Assembly: GCA_963742315.1 (NCBI GenBank)
Contig: CAVULE010000004.1
Coordinates: 1-64,000, forward strand
Length of the DNA stretch: 64,000 nt
Origin: AV69 sp963742315
Lineage (GTDB): Bacteria; Verrucomicrobiota; Verrucomicrobiia; Chthoniobacterales; UBA10450
Reading direction: 5' to 3'
In this document: positions 18,156-28,294 of the stretch, in pieces
How positions within the stretch are numbered: the first letter of the stretch is position 1
How the letters are laid out: the number at the start of each line of letters is the position of its first letter
The notes under the pieces: model-generated
Database searches by the model: none
The model's input: the letters and a program-made list of their open reading frames with translations, nothing else
What the model was told of the DNA's origin: nothing
Program-made: the position numbers and the translations under genes

Positions 18156-19814
18156 ATGAAAGCGACAACGGTAATTGACTACATCGTCCAGCGAATTGCT
18201 GATGAGGGCGTCCAACACTGTTTCGGCGTGCCGGGTGACTACGCGTTTCCCGGTCGGTGACGCGGTCGATCGCAATCCAAACATTAAGTGGATCGGTTGC
18301 TCGAATGAATTGAACGCGTCCTACGCCGCCGATGGTTACGCGCGCGCTCGGGGCGCGGCCATGCTGTCGACGACTTACGCAGTGGGCGAGCTGTCTGCAA
18401 TCAACGGAGTCATGGGCGCGAAGGCCGAGCGCTCACTCGTCTTCCATGTTGTCGGAATGCCGTCCTATCAGAACCAGCGCTTGCGCAAGACGATGCATCA
18501 CACTCTTGGAGACGGAATTTTTGACAACTTCATCGACATTTCCGCTCAAGCGGCCTGCTGTCACGCGGTGATCAATCCCGATAACTGCGTGATCGAAATG
18601 GAACGTGTGATCGCAGAGGCGCGTCGTAATAATCAGCCCGCTTACATCGTCGTTCCATCGGATTACGCGCAGGCACCGGTCACCCCGACCGAGGTGCGGC
18701 CTCTGACGCTCAAGTCTAACGAAACATCTCTGCAAAAAGCCGTAGCTGCCATCACTGAACGGCTGAAGAGCGCAAAGTCGGTGGTGGCATTGCCGGCCTT
18801 CACGATCTCGCGTCTCGGATTACAGAAAGAAGCGCGCGCGGCGATCGAAGCGATCGGCTGCCCGTTCGCTACCACGTCGATGGAAAAATGCATCATCGAT
18901 GAAAGCCATCCGCAATTTGCCGGGATGTATTCGGGAGTGCTGTCTCCGAAAGAGACGAGAAAAATCGTTGAGGGCGCCGAAGCTGGTTCTCGACTCGGCG
19001 GCGTCAGTTTCAACGACGAAACCACAATGGGCTTCTCTACTCACCTTGATCCCGCGCGCTTCATTTCAATCGGATTGAATGACGTTCGTGTTGGAGATCA
19101 ACTGTTCGGCAATGTTCGCATCGCTGACGTTCTTGCCGCGCTGGCAAAATTCAAATCGGGCGCGCCACGCTACAAGCAAACACCGACAGGACAATCCGTC
19201 AATAAACGGAAAACCGTCGGACAAGATCACGATGGACGCGCTCTATCCGCGCTACGCGAAGTTTATTCAATCCGGCGATAACGTTGTTCTGGAAAGCGGG
19301 AGTTCGAGTTTCGGAGTTCCGCCAATGACGCTTCGCGGACGATGTGCAGGTGCACATCCAAATGCTGTGGGGCTCGATTGGATGGGCCACGGGAGCTACC
19401 TTCGGGATAGCGCTCGCCGATCTCAAACGGAAAACAATTCTCATCACTGGCGAAGGTTCTCACCAATTGACCGCTAACGAGATCGGAAATATGGGCCGCT
19501 TCGGCGCCAATCCCATCATCCTCTGTCTCAACAACGACGGCTACATGGTGGAGCGGGCGCTGGAGCCAAACCCAGATTGGTCCTACAACGATCTGGCAAA
19601 ATGGCGTTACGCAGATGTGCCGCACGCTCTCGGATGCACCGATTGGTTTACCGCGCGCGTCGAAACGCTGGGCGAGCTCGATGCCGCACTGAAAGCAGCT
19701 CGCGAAAGTAAATCGGGCGCATACATCGAAGTGATCGGCGGGCGAATGGATATGCCGAAAGGCCTCGCCTTCGCGCACACGCGCCTGAAGGAATTGTACG
19801 GAGCAACGCTCTAA
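18156..19814 (+). CDS. 2-keto acid (pyruvate/indolepyruvate-type) decarboxylase, frameshifted
   Basis: ThDP-dependent decarboxylase converting a 2-oxo acid to an aldehyde and CO2. It starts MKATTVIDYIVQRIADEGVQ and HCFGVPGDYAFP; the PDC-type ELNASYAADGYARARGAA and GVPSYQNQ/HHTLGDG-like residues follow. The cofactor site is ITGEGSHQLTANEIGNMGRF ending LNNDGYMVE. A C run at 18245 is one base too long, and frames change again near 19185 and 19340. Length (~550) fits the PDC/IPDC family. Leader copy E precedes it and an aldehyde dehydrogenase follows 33 bases later, so the aldehyde is probably oxidised in place. The exact substrate is not evident. Confidence 0.88.
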
Positions 19815-19846
19815 CGAAACAACACACACACAAGAAGGAGAAATTT

Positions 19847-21320
19847 ATGTCAGAAGTAATTTTGGAGTCGCAACCGAAACCGCGCACAAAATCGACAACT
19901 ACAAGCAGCACCAAAACTGTCGTGCCAGGACTCGAGCAATGGTTCGCTCGATTTCAGCAAACTCGTCGCCGATCACCGCGCCTACTTCTTGTCCGGCGTA
20001 ACTCGTTCGGCGGAATGGCGAGAAAGCCAACTGATCGCGCTGCGATCGATGTTGAAAGATCACGCCGAGGATTTTTACGCCGCGTTGTGGTCCGATCTGC
20101 GCAGAAATCGCATCGAGGCCGACCTGGTCGACGTGAAATGCACGACCAGTGAGATCGATCACGTGCTGGCGCATTTCCGGCACTGGATGAAGCCGCTTCC
20201 GATAAGCACCCCTTATCAGTTGGCCCCATCACATGGAGAAGTGCGATTCGATCCTCTCGGTGTCGGATTGATCATCGGGACATGGAATTATCCCGTGATG
20301 CTGACGTTGTCGCCGTTAGTCGCAGCGATTTCCGCGGGTAATTGCGCGGTCATCAAACCGTCAGAAGTTTCGCCTGCAACCGGCGAAGTGATCGCGCGCT
20401 ATCTTCCGGAATACCTCGACCGCAAAGCGTTTTCCGTTGTGCTCGGCGCCGTTCCTGAGACCACCGCACTGCTGGAACAACCGTGGGACCACATCTTTTT
20501 TACCGGCGGCACGACGGTGGCCAAGATCGTCATGACGGCGGCAGCAAAAAACCTGACGCCGGTCGTGCTCGAACTCGGCGGCAAGAATCCGACCATCGTT
20601 CATTCGTCAGCGAATCTAAAAGTTGCGGCGCGCCGCATCGCTTTCGGGCGTTGGGTTAATTGCGGTCAAAGCTGCACCGCGCCGGATTACGTTCTCGTCT
20701 TCAAGGATGTCGCCGCGGAGTTTCTCAAACATCTGAAGGAGACGCTGGTTGAGTTCTATGGAGAAAATCCGCAAAACAGTCCTGATCTCGGCCGGATCGT
20801 CAGCACTCATCATTTCGATCGCCTGGTAAAGCTTCTCGATAGTGGAACGATTTTTCACGGCGGCCAGCATGATCGGAACGATCGTTTCATCGCGCCAACC
20901 GTACTGACGAACGTTTCACCGGACTCACCGGCGATGCAGGAGGAAATCTTCGGCCCGATCTTACCAGTCCTGGAGGTCGATAGCATTCAGGAAGTGATCA
21001 AGTTCGTTAACGCCCGTCCCTGTCCTCTGGGCCTGTATGTGTTCTCCGAGGACAGCTCTGTAACCGAACAAATCCTGAACTCGACGAGTTCGGGCGATGC
21101 TGACGTTAACGACTGCACCCTTCAACCGACGATTCACGATTTGCCATTCGGCGGCGTCGGAAACTCTGGGATGGGCAAATATCATGGCGAATGGGGATTC
21201 CGCGCCTACTCAAACGCGCGCGGAGTCTTGTCGCATAGCACGAAGATCGACATCGGTGGCTTGCGCTACCCGCCCTACGACCACAATCGGATCCTGCGGG
21301 AAATTGTCATGCCATCGTAG
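19847..21320 (+). CDS. Aldehyde dehydrogenase, class 3-like, one frameshift
   Basis: NAD(P)-dependent oxidation of an aldehyde to the acid. From MSEVILESQPKP the frame is lost near 19960 and resumes with RAYFLSGVTRSAEWRESQL. Motifs: GLIIGTWNYPVMLTLSPLV, IKPSEVSPATGEVIARYLPE, HIFFTGGTTVAKIVM, catalytic Glu in VVLELGGKNPTIV, catalytic Cys in WVNCGQSCTAPDYVL, and PFGGVGNSGMGKYHGEWGF. Length about 490 and absence of the longer class 1/2 oligomerisation tail fit class 3. AAGAAGGAGAAA just before the ATG is a good ribosome-binding site. It probably oxidises the product of the upstream decarboxylase. Confidence 0.93.
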
Positions 21321-21347
21321 TGGGGTTTCGACGGTCCCCGATGAGAA

Positions 21348-22037
21348 ATGAGCACGCTCTATCAAATCTCAACTTCAACTGCTCTGGTTGAGGGCGTCCA
21401 TTCAGGTTCAGTTTCCTCTTCAGTCCTTTTGGAACACGGTGACTTTGGCCTCGGCACATTTGAAGGACTCGATGGCGAGATGGTGATCCTCGACGGCGAG
21501 ATTTATCAAGTTGCCGAAAGGGTGCGTCATCGTAGCGATGACTTTCTTGTTCCTTTTGCTGCGATCACGTCCTTTCGTGCGGCGGCTTCCTTTGCAATCG
21601 ACAACGTCGCCACTTTAAAGGATATCGAGTTCGCCTGCGACCAACAGCGCACTTCCGACAATCTTTTCTACGCCCTGCGATTGGATGGCATCTTTGAAAC
21701 CATTCACGCGCGTGCCGTTCATGCCGTCCCGCAAAACACTCGCTTACTGGACGCGGCAAAAACGCAATCAGAGTTTCACTTCGAGAACATCGAAGGCACG
21801 CTCGTCGGCTTCTGGTCCCCGCGCTACTCGAGTTCCTTCAGCGTCCCCGGATATCATCTTCACTTTATTTCCAAAGACCGAACAAAAGGCGGTCATTTAT
21901 TGGATTGCAGCGCACGCAAACTCAAAGCGCGTGTCCAAGTTCTGTCGGAGTACGACATTCGGCTTCCGGACAGTGGACCTTTCTTAACAACTAATCTCAG
22001 CAAAGACCCAGCGTCCGATCTGGCAAAAACGGAGTAA
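21348..22037 (+). CDS. alsD: Alpha-acetolactate decarboxylase
   Basis: Converts (S)-2-acetolactate to acetoin. The intact 229-residue product starts MSTLYQISTSTALVEGVHSG and continues LLEHGDFGLGTFEGLDGEMV and GEIYQV. Typical later parts are FVPFAAIT-like LVPFAAITSF and the metal-binding segment VPGYHLHFISKDRTKGGHLL, whose histidines bind zinc. It lies 6 bases before the acetolactate synthase start, an alsDS operon. A truncated second copy of its first ~37 codons is at 28111. There is no signal peptide, so it acts in the cytoplasm. Confidence 0.93.
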   Translation: MSTLYQISTSTALVEGVHSGSVSSSVLLEHGDFGLGTFEGLDGEMVILDGEIYQVAERVRHRSDDFLVPFAAITSFRAAASFAIDNVATLKDIEFACDQQRTSDNLFYALRLDGIFETIHARAVHAVPQNTRLLDAAKTQSEFHFENIEGTLVGFWSPRYSSSFSVPGYHLHFISKDRTKGGHLLDCSARKLKARVQVLSEYDIRLPDSGPFLTTNLSKDPASDLAKTE

Positions 22038-22043
22038 CAAAAG

Positions 22044-23753
22044 GTGATAACAGCGGAACCAAGCCGAAAAGTAGAAGCTAAGACCAAGACAAAGTCACAG
22101 ATAGCAACCGGAGCTGATGTAGTTGTTGAGACGCTGGAAGCTCAAGGTGTGACCCATGTCTTTGGGGTACCTGGCGCGAAGATCGACAAAGTCTTCGATC
22201 GGCTGCGTGACTCAAAGATCAAGACTGTAGTGTGCCGTCACGAGCAGAACGCAGCTTTCATCGCTGGTGGCATCGGGCGAATGACGGGAAAAGCAGGTGT
22301 AGCACTGGTTACCTCCGGTCCGGGAGTGTCCAACCTTGCAACCGGGCTTGTCACTGCCAATTCGGAAGGTGATCCCATCGTTGCTCTCGGCGGCGCGGCT
22401 GCGGTCGCCGATCGGCTGAAATCAGTTCACCAGAATCTAGATTCAGTCAGCTTGTGTAAACCGGTAACAAAATATTCCGCAGAAATTGATTCTCCGGTCG
22501 CCACCGCAGAGGTCCTTTCGGCTGCGTTTCGCGCTGCGGAGTCCTATCGGCCTGGAGCGGCTTTCGTCAGCCTGCCGATGGACATCATGACAGGCGCTGC
22601 AAACTGTAAGCCAATCCGGTCAAGGACGCCTGTTGCGCAAGGCGCTGCTGCCAAGCGATCGCTTTCCGACGCCGCGCGTCTTATCGATTCTGCGAAATCT
22701 CCCGTGGTCCTTTTGGGCCTGATGACGAGTAAGCCGAAGTTTAGCGACGCCATTCGTAGGCTACTTACCTTCACCACATTTCCGGTTGTCGGAACTTTTC
22801 AAGCTGCGGGAGCCATATCCCGCGATGAGTTTGCATACTTCGGCGGCCGGGTTGGGCAGATAGCCAACCAACCAGCAGACGCACTCCTGGACTCCGCGGA
22901 TCTAGTCCTTACTATCGGCTATGATGCGGTCGAGTATTGGCCGTCTCATTGGAACAAGGACAAAGAGCGACCAATCATTCACATCGACGTCGTTCCCGCG
23001 AATATCGAAAACGACTATTCGCCGGCGGTTGAGTTGGTCGGAGATATCGGCGAAACGCTGGAAGCTCTAACCCCGCTTCTCAATCGTTCCGAACTTGCTG
23101 GCGAATCCGCTCGATTGCTGCAGATGATCGGTGAAGATCGACAACGGCTGATGGCCGACGCAGCAAAGAAAGCTGGTGTACCGATTCATCCTTTACGCCT
23201 GATTAGCGAATTGCAGAAAATTCTAACACCCGACGTGACCGTGTGCTCGGACATGGGCAGCTTCAGCATGTATCTGAGCCGTTATCTCTTTAGCTTCCGT
23301 GCACGCCAGTTCCTGATCACGAACGGTCAGCAAACACTCGGCGTCGCTCTGCCATGGGCCATCGCTGCCACGATTGTCCGTCCGCACGAAAAGGTGCTCT
23401 CTATTTCTGGCGATGGAGGTTTCTTATTTTCCGCAAACGAATTAGAGACGGCGGTCCGTCTGAATTCGCACCTTGTTCATATGATCTGGATCGACGGCCA
23501 TTACGACATGGTTGGGACACAGGAACGACTCAAATACGGCCGCACTTCTGGAGTAGATTTTGGTCCGGTCGATTACGTGAAATACGCCGAGGCGTTCGGC
23601 GCCTTCGCATTTCAAATTCACAGGCCGGATCAAATTGCGCCAACGCTAAAGAAATCCTTCGATACGCCAGGGCCGGTGCTCATTGGAGTACATGTCGATT
23701 ACCAGGACAATGCCCGGCTGTTCCAAGACGTTCACGAAGAAAGCATCCACTAG
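22044..23753 (+). CDS. alsS: Catabolic acetolactate synthase
   Basis: ThDP enzyme condensing two pyruvates to 2-acetolactate. 569 intact residues from a GTG at 22044, 4 bases after the upstream stop and preceded by AACAAAAG. The N-terminal ThDP half shows GVTHVFGVPGAKIDKVFD, CRHEQNAAFIAGGIGRMTGK and LVTSGPGVSNLATGL; the cofactor motif is SISGDGGFLFSANELETAVR to MIWIDGHYDMVGTQE. No FAD-binding insert or partner regulatory subunit is present, so it is the catabolic type. With alsD it forms acetoin from pyruvate, a route that consumes acid during overflow metabolism. Confidence 0.92.
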   Translation: MITAEPSRKVEAKTKTKSQIATGADVVVETLEAQGVTHVFGVPGAKIDKVFDRLRDSKIKTVVCRHEQNAAFIAGGIGRMTGKAGVALVTSGPGVSNLATGLVTANSEGDPIVALGGAAAVADRLKSVHQNLDSVSLCKPVTKYSAEIDSPVATAEVLSAAFRAAESYRPGAAFVSLPMDIMTGAANCKPIRSRTPVAQGAAAKRSLSDAARLIDSAKSPVVLLGLMTSKPKFSDAIRRLLTFTTFPVVGTFQAAGAISRDEFAYFGGRVGQIANQPADALLDSADLVLTIGYDAVEYWPSHWNKDKERPIIHIDVVPANIENDYSPAVELVGDIGETLEALTPLLNRSELAGESARLLQMIGEDRQRLMADAAKKAGVPIHPLRLISELQKILTPDVTVCSDMGSFSMYLSRYLFSFRARQFLITNGQQTLGVALPWAIAATIVRPHEKVLSISGDGGFLFSANELETAVRLNSHLVHMIWIDGHYDMVGTQERLKYGRTSGVDFGPVDYVKYAEAFGAFAFQIHRPDQIAPTLKKSFDTPGPVLIGVHVDYQDNARLFQDVHEESIH

Positions 23754-23833
23754 CTGTCAGGGGTTTGTGGCTACTCGTTAAGCGATCCGCGAGTGCTCTG
23801 GCTGTGCTCAATGCAATCGGTAAAAATTCGGAC

Positions 23834-23870
23834 TTTTTCTGAAATGTCGATCTACGAAAGCTTGAGAAAG
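23834..23870 (+). repeat. Dispersed leader element, copy F
   Basis: TTTTTCTGAAATG then MSIYESLRK. Here the mini-ORF has no immediate stop: it reads on through AATCATGAAC, overlapping the acetoacetate decarboxylase start at 23875 in another frame and ending at 23984. Confidence 0.75.
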
Positions 23871-23874
23871 AATC

Positions 23875-24687
23875 ATGAACACAGCAAAGCTCAAAGGCTT
23901 CAACTACCCGCTGACGCCGAAAGGCAAATCGACCCTGAATCCACCTCCGCCGTGGTATTACTCTTCAGACTTCCTCGACGTTGAGTTTTGGGCGCAACCG
24001 GCTGCAGTGGCGTCTGTCTTGCCTAACGGATTGGAGCCGGATCCCGCCGCAAATGGTCACTGCAACGCGCTCTTCTACGACTGGCAGTTCAGCGGTGCTA
24101 ACGAAGAATACCTTGATCCGGCGCGTTATCAGTATCGCGAGTTCTTCATCCTCGTGGACGCATTGTTCGAAGGTAGGTCAGTATCGTACTGCCCCTACAT
24201 TTTCGTCGATAATGATGCTGCGCTCGCGCGTGGCTGGACTCAGGGATATCCGAAGCGTCTCGGGCAAGTATTTCAAACCCGGTATTACGCTGCAACAAGC
24301 AAGGCAGGTCCGGCTCTCGTGCCAGGATCGAAGTTCGCTGGTAGCCTGACCTCGGGCGGGCAACTCATTGCTGAGGCGGTTGTTACTTTAAGACAAGCGG
24401 TAACGGACCCGTCGCTGCTGAAGCAGAAGCCGGTGGTCAATCTCCTGCACGTCCCGCGTCTCGCCGCTGGCAAGCAGGACAAGCCGGCAATTCACGAACT
24501 GGTCGAGAACGTGCCGCACGACGTGAAGATCGAGCAAGCGTGGATAGGAGAAGGCTCGCTCACTCTGCCCGTCTGTAGAGGCGAAGAAATCTCGGACCTG
24601 GCCCCTCTGCATTGTGGCAAAGGCATACGCGCTTCCATGGCGTACGTCGTTGACGACCTGAAAACGCTCAAGGATCTCAGGAATTAA
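23875..24687 (+). CDS. Acetoacetate decarboxylase family protein
   Basis: 270 intact residues, MNTAKLKGFNYPLTPKGKST.... Acetoacetate decarboxylases use a lysine Schiff base to release CO2 from acetoacetate, giving acetone. The likely catalytic segment is ARGWTQGYPKRLGQVFQ (near 24230-24275), with PALVPGSKFAGSLTSGG downstream. The start is five bases after the AGAAAG of leader copy F, which is the only visible ribosome-binding site. Substrate may be another acetoacetate-like acid, since many family members are not true ADCs. It sits between alsS and pyruvate oxidase. Confidence 0.82.
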   Translation: MNTAKLKGFNYPLTPKGKSTLNPPPPWYYSSDFLDVEFWAQPAAVASVLPNGLEPDPAANGHCNALFYDWQFSGANEEYLDPARYQYREFFILVDALFEGRSVSYCPYIFVDNDAALARGWTQGYPKRLGQVFQTRYYAATSKAGPALVPGSKFAGSLTSGGQLIAEAVVTLRQAVTDPSLLKQKPVVNLLHVPRLAAGKQDKPAIHELVENVPHDVKIEQAWIGEGSLTLPVCRGEEISDLAPLHCGKGIRASMAYVVDDLKTLKDLRN

Positions 24688-24710
24688 TCCGCTCGACGGC
24701 TGCCGAAAGA

Positions 24711-24757
24711 AATTTCGCGTTATGTGAAATGTCGATCTTCGAACGCTTGAGAAATAG
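24711..24757 (+). repeat. Dispersed leader element, copy G (long form)
   Basis: TTTCGC-GTTAT-GTGAAA (24713-24729) is the palindrome with one mismatch, followed by the mini-ORF MSIFERLR. One A is missing before the usual TAG, so the mini-ORF is fused to the following small protein. Confidence 0.75.
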
Positions 24758-24866
24758 CATAAAGACAAAGCCAACCGCTAAAGAGCCAAGCTGGGACTCT
24801 TGCTTCTGGTTTGCGGTCTCAAGTCCGTTGCTCGGCGTCCGGGCCCTGACGATTTTCTTTCGTTGA
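24729..24866 (+). CDS. Small single-span membrane protein, MKT family, fused to the leader peptide
   Basis: 45 residues reading MSIFERLRNSIKTKPTAKEP then SWDSCFWFAVSSPLLGVRAL and TIFFR. The second half is the MKT family core; at this position other copies have a stop and a separate GTG/ATG start. The fusion follows from one fewer A in the AAAATAG junction, so it may be an error or a true variant. Function unknown. Confidence 0.5.
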   Translation: MSIFERLRNSIKTKPTAKEPSWDSCFWFAVSSPLLGVRALTIFFR

Positions 24867-24896
24867 GAAAAGCAACCGCAGGTAAACAATTCTTCA

Positions 24897-24950
24897 AGTT
24901 TTCTGAATGTCGGCGGTTAAATTCCTGATAGAGTCAAGAAAGCTTGGAGG
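24897..24950 (+). repeat. Dispersed leader element, copy H (degenerate)
   Basis: Begins like the others (AAGTTTTCTGAATGTCG) and contains AGAAAGCTTGGAGG before the pyruvate oxidase start, but the middle is unrelated. A mini-ORF (24907-24984) overlaps the downstream start. Only the first 15 or so bases are convincing. Confidence 0.35.
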
Positions 24951-24959
24951 ATGTTGGTC

Positions 24960-26686
24960 ATGGCTAAAAACATCGCGCAATTGATGGTAGATACACTCGT
25001 TCAGGCGGGAGTGGAACGGGTTTATGGGCTTCCGGGTGACTCCCTCAATGGGTTTACAGACTCGATTCGAAAACAAAAAAAGCTGCAGTGGATTCATGTT
25101 CGGCATGAAGAGACGGCAGCGTTTGCCGCCGGCGCTGAAGCTCACCTAACCGGACGCCTTGCCGTCTGCGCGGGTAGCTGCGGACCGGGCAACATGCATC
25201 TGGTCAATGGGCTCTACGATTGCCAACGCAGTCGTGTGCCGGTGCTGGCTATCGCCGCCCAGATTCCAAGCAATGAAATAGGCAGCGGATATTTTCAGGA
25301 AACCGACCCGGAACAACTATTCGCCAAGTGCAGCCATTACTGCGAACTGGTTTCTCATCCCGAACAGATGCCGCGGGTGCTGGAGATTGCGATGCAGACT
25401 GCGATATCGAAGCGCGGTGTCGCGGTAGTTACCATACCTGGAGACGTCAGTCTCCTGGAAGCTGGGGAACAGGAGCCGCGCATTCGGTTTCGAGAGCAGC
25501 AGACAACCGTCTGTCCTTCCGACGAAGAGATCGCGTTGTTGGCCAAGGTTCTTAACGACTCGGAAAAGGTCACCATCCTGGGCGGCGCGGGTTGCGCCGG
25601 CGCACACGCGGAATTGATCGAGCTAGCCGGTAAGCTCAACGCTCCGATCGTGCATGCGCTGCGCGGGAAGGAGTTCATCGAGTACGACAATCCGTTCGAT
25701 GTCGGCATGACTGGGCTACTCGGATTTACCTCCGGTTACCACGCCATGATGAACTGCGATACCTTGCTCATGCTTGGAACTGACTTTCCCTACCAGCAGT
25801 TTTTTCCAAGACACGCGACGATTGTTCAAGTCGATCTTCGCGGAGAACAACTCGGCCGGCGTACCAAGCTGGACTATGGATTTGTAGGTGACACTAAAAG
25901 TACGCTGCGCGCGCTCCTACCGAAGCTCGTGCAAAATCGGCGAGGACGAGCACCTCAAGAAATCAGTCGAACATTATAAGAAAGCGCGAAAAGGCCTCGA
26001 TGACCTTGCGGTGCCGGGCGGGGATAGAAAAGGTAGTCATCCTCAATACGTCACTCGCGAGCTCGATGGGCTCGCTTCCGAGGACGCAATTTTTACCTGC
26101 GACGTAGGGCACACCCACGGTTTGGGCGGCGCGTTATCTCACCATGAATGGGAAACGGCGCCTGCTCGGGTCCTTCAATCACGGGTCAATGGCTAACGCC
26201 CTGCCACAGGCGATTGGTGCCCAACAAACTTACCCCGGTCGACAAGTCATCTCAATGTCCGGAGATGGAGGAATAGCCATGCTGCTAGGCGATCTGCTTT
26301 CGCTTAAACAGTTACAGCTCCCGGTCAAAATCATCGTCTTCAGAAATGATGGTCTCGCCTTTGTCGAACTGGAAATGAAAGCGGCTGGCTTCGTCGAGTT
26401 CGGAACCGATCTGCAGAATCCGGATTTTGCAAAGCTTGCCGAGGCCGCGGGCGTTCTTGGACTCAGGGCGGAAACATCGGAAGACGTTCGACCGATGATC
26501 ACGCAAGCTCTTAAGCACGACGGACCAGGCCTGGTCGAAGTCTTCGTCCATCGGCAGGAGCTCTCGATGCCTCCGACGATAAGTCTCGCGCAGATGAAAG
26601 GCTTTACTCTCTTCACTCTCAAGGCAGTTCTGAGCGGGCGGGGCGACGAAGTCGTCGATCTGGCAAAGATCAATCTGTTCCGGTGA
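24960..26686 (+). CDS. poxB: Pyruvate oxidase / quinone-dependent pyruvate dehydrogenase-like ThDP enzyme, frameshifted
   Basis: About 575 residues. ATG 24960 (MAKNIAQLMVDTLVQAG) is preferred because GGAGG lies 11 bases upstream; an ATG at 24951 is too close. Motifs: VERVYGLPGDSLNGF, IHVRHEETAAFAAGAEAHLT, VCAGSCGPGNMHLVNGLYD, and the ThDP site SMSGDGGIAMLLGDLLSLKQ to FRNDGLAFVELE. Frames change near 25935 and 26135. PoxB oxidises pyruvate to acetate and CO2 and passes electrons to membrane quinone via FAD; the C-terminal lipid-binding helix of E. coli PoxB is not obvious here. It is the third ThDP enzyme within 9 kb. Confidence 0.87.
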
Positions 26687-26713
26687 TGGGGAAAGAATAG
26701 GAGGAGAAACACG

Positions 26714-27690
26714 ATGGCAAAAGTGTTTGGAGAGACTTCAACGACAGATGAGGTTCTGTCGGGAGTAAATCTTAAGGGCAAGCGAGTTCTCGTTACCGGT
26801 GTTTCTTCGGGACTCGGAGTGGAGACCGCGCGTTCGCTCGCTGCGCATGGAGCTCAAGTAGTCGGCGCGGCACGCGATCTGAAAAAAACGGCCGCTGCCA
26901 CGGATCAAGTGAGGAAGGACGCGGCAGCTAATGGTGGCAGCTTCGAAGTGATTGCGCTCGATCTGGCCAGCCTAACAAGTGTGAGAGAATGCGCCGATGC
27001 GTTGCTTAAGAAGGGCGAACCGTTCGATGTGATCATTGCTAATGCGGGTGTCATGGCGACACCAGTCGGTCATACCGAAGATGGATTCGAGACGCAGTTC
27101 GGCACGAATCACCTCGGCCACTTCGTCCTGGTGAACAGGATTGCGCCTCTTCTTCGACCAGGCGGACGGCTGATCAATCTCGCATCTGCGGGGCACCGCT
27201 TCGCCAACGTCGATCTCGAAGACCCCAACTTCGAGCACACTCCTTACGACCCATGGGTTGCCTACGGCCGGTCCAAAACGGCCAACATTCTTTTTGCGGT
27301 AGCGTTCGACTTGCGGCATCGCGACGGCGGGATTCGAGCCGCGGCCGTCCATCCGGGAGGCATCCAGACCGAACTGAGTCGGCATCTCGACCCGGCTCAG
27401 TTGCAAGCGACGATCGACCGAATCAGCAAAGAATCCACTGCAGGAGGCGGGCAGCCTTTTAATACAAGACGATTCCTCAAGGAGCCGCCACTTCGGTCTG
27501 GGCCGGCTTTGTTGCCTCTGCCGAAAAGATCGGGGGACGCTATTGCGAGAACTGTCACGTCAGCCAGATCGTTCCGGCTGACAAAGTGCTGAACGTCCAA
27601 AACGAAGGGGTTCGCGCCTACGCGCTCGATCCCCAAACCGCCGAAGCGCTATGGAGGAAGAGTGAAGAACTGGTTGGCGAGCATTTTTAA
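26714..27690 (+). CDS. Short-chain dehydrogenase/reductase, one frameshift
   Basis: Rossmann oxidoreductase of about 325 residues, with GGAGGAGAAACACG before its ATG. The cofactor motif is RVLVTGVSSGLGVETARSLA; NAG is in IIANAGVMATP, and the catalytic Tyr/Lys pair is YGRSKTANILF preceded by LINLASAGHRF. The fit is to the retinol-dehydrogenase/WW-oxidoreductase-like subgroup. The frame changes near 27455, after which GAATSVWAGFVAS and GGRYCENCHVSQIV lead to the stop at 27690, a tail typical of this subgroup. Substrate unknown; the position after poxB suggests a carbonyl compound of the same island. Confidence 0.87.
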
Positions 27691-27867
27691 CAAGCAACGC
27701 TGGAGCAAAAATGGAAACATCGGATCCGGCCAACGCCGAGGCGGCTCTAGTCAATTGAACTCAAGCTGATTGCCGTGATGCCGTAATTGCGAAGAAACCG
27801 GCGATTGTCACAGTGTGGTGGCCAACTCGTTAGGCCGTTCACGATAACTGCGTTGCCAGTTTGCCAG

Positions 27868-27891
27868 GTGCCTCCTGAGCAGGCGCTTTTT
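27868..27891 (+). terminator. Putative Rho-independent terminator
   Basis: GTGCCT, a 7-base loop and AGGCGC form a 6-bp stem with one G-T pair, followed by TTTTTG. It lies 180 bases after the SDR stop and may end the overflow-metabolism island. Confidence 0.4.
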
Positions 27892-27900
27892 GTTTGTTAG

Positions 27901-28089
27901 ATAAAGACTTCGCAACCCGAGTTGATTGTAACGCTTGTTTCGCTTGTTATCGGCGCAACAGTCGGTGGGCTTCTCCTTATTCGTGCGCCTACCTATGCTC
28001 CTGTGCTGCCGTTCGTCATCACTATCGGAGTCGTCGCGATGGCGGCGAAGGCTTTCCGACACCGTGCTGAGACGCGAAGCTGCGAATAG
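27901..28089 (+). pseudogene. C-terminal fragment of a YoaK/DUF1275-like membrane protein
   Basis: An open frame without a start codon reads VTLVSLVIGATVGGLLLIRA and PTYAPVLPFVITIGVVAMAA and ends RHRAETRSCE. The two membrane segments joined by PTYAPVLP resemble the end of YoaK-family (DUF1275) proteins, whose N-terminal two-thirds are absent here. Confidence 0.5.
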
Positions 28090-28110
28090 AAGGGCCCCTG
28101 GCCGTTTGAA

Positions 28111-28222
28111 ATGAGCACGCTTTATCAAATCTCGATCTCCAGTGCTCTTGTCGAAGGCGTTTATTCCGGTTCGGTTTGTTCTTCGGTTCCTGGACCACGG
28201 TGACTTTGGCCTCGGCACATTG
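28111..28222 (+). pseudogene. Truncated second copy of alsD
   Basis: Reads MSTLYQISISSALVEGVYSG and, after an extra base, HGDFGLGTL, then breaks into unrelated sequence. It matches the first ~37 codons of the intact alsD at 21348, including the start and the exact stretch GGTGACTTTGGCCTCGGCAC. It shows that this acetoin gene was once duplicated or rearranged with the flanking segment. Confidence 0.75.
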
Positions 28223-28294
28223 ATCGCGGAGCGAGTTTGGTGTTTGCGTATGAAATCAAACTGCTCTATCCAGTAGCCAGATCGGAGGCGCGTT

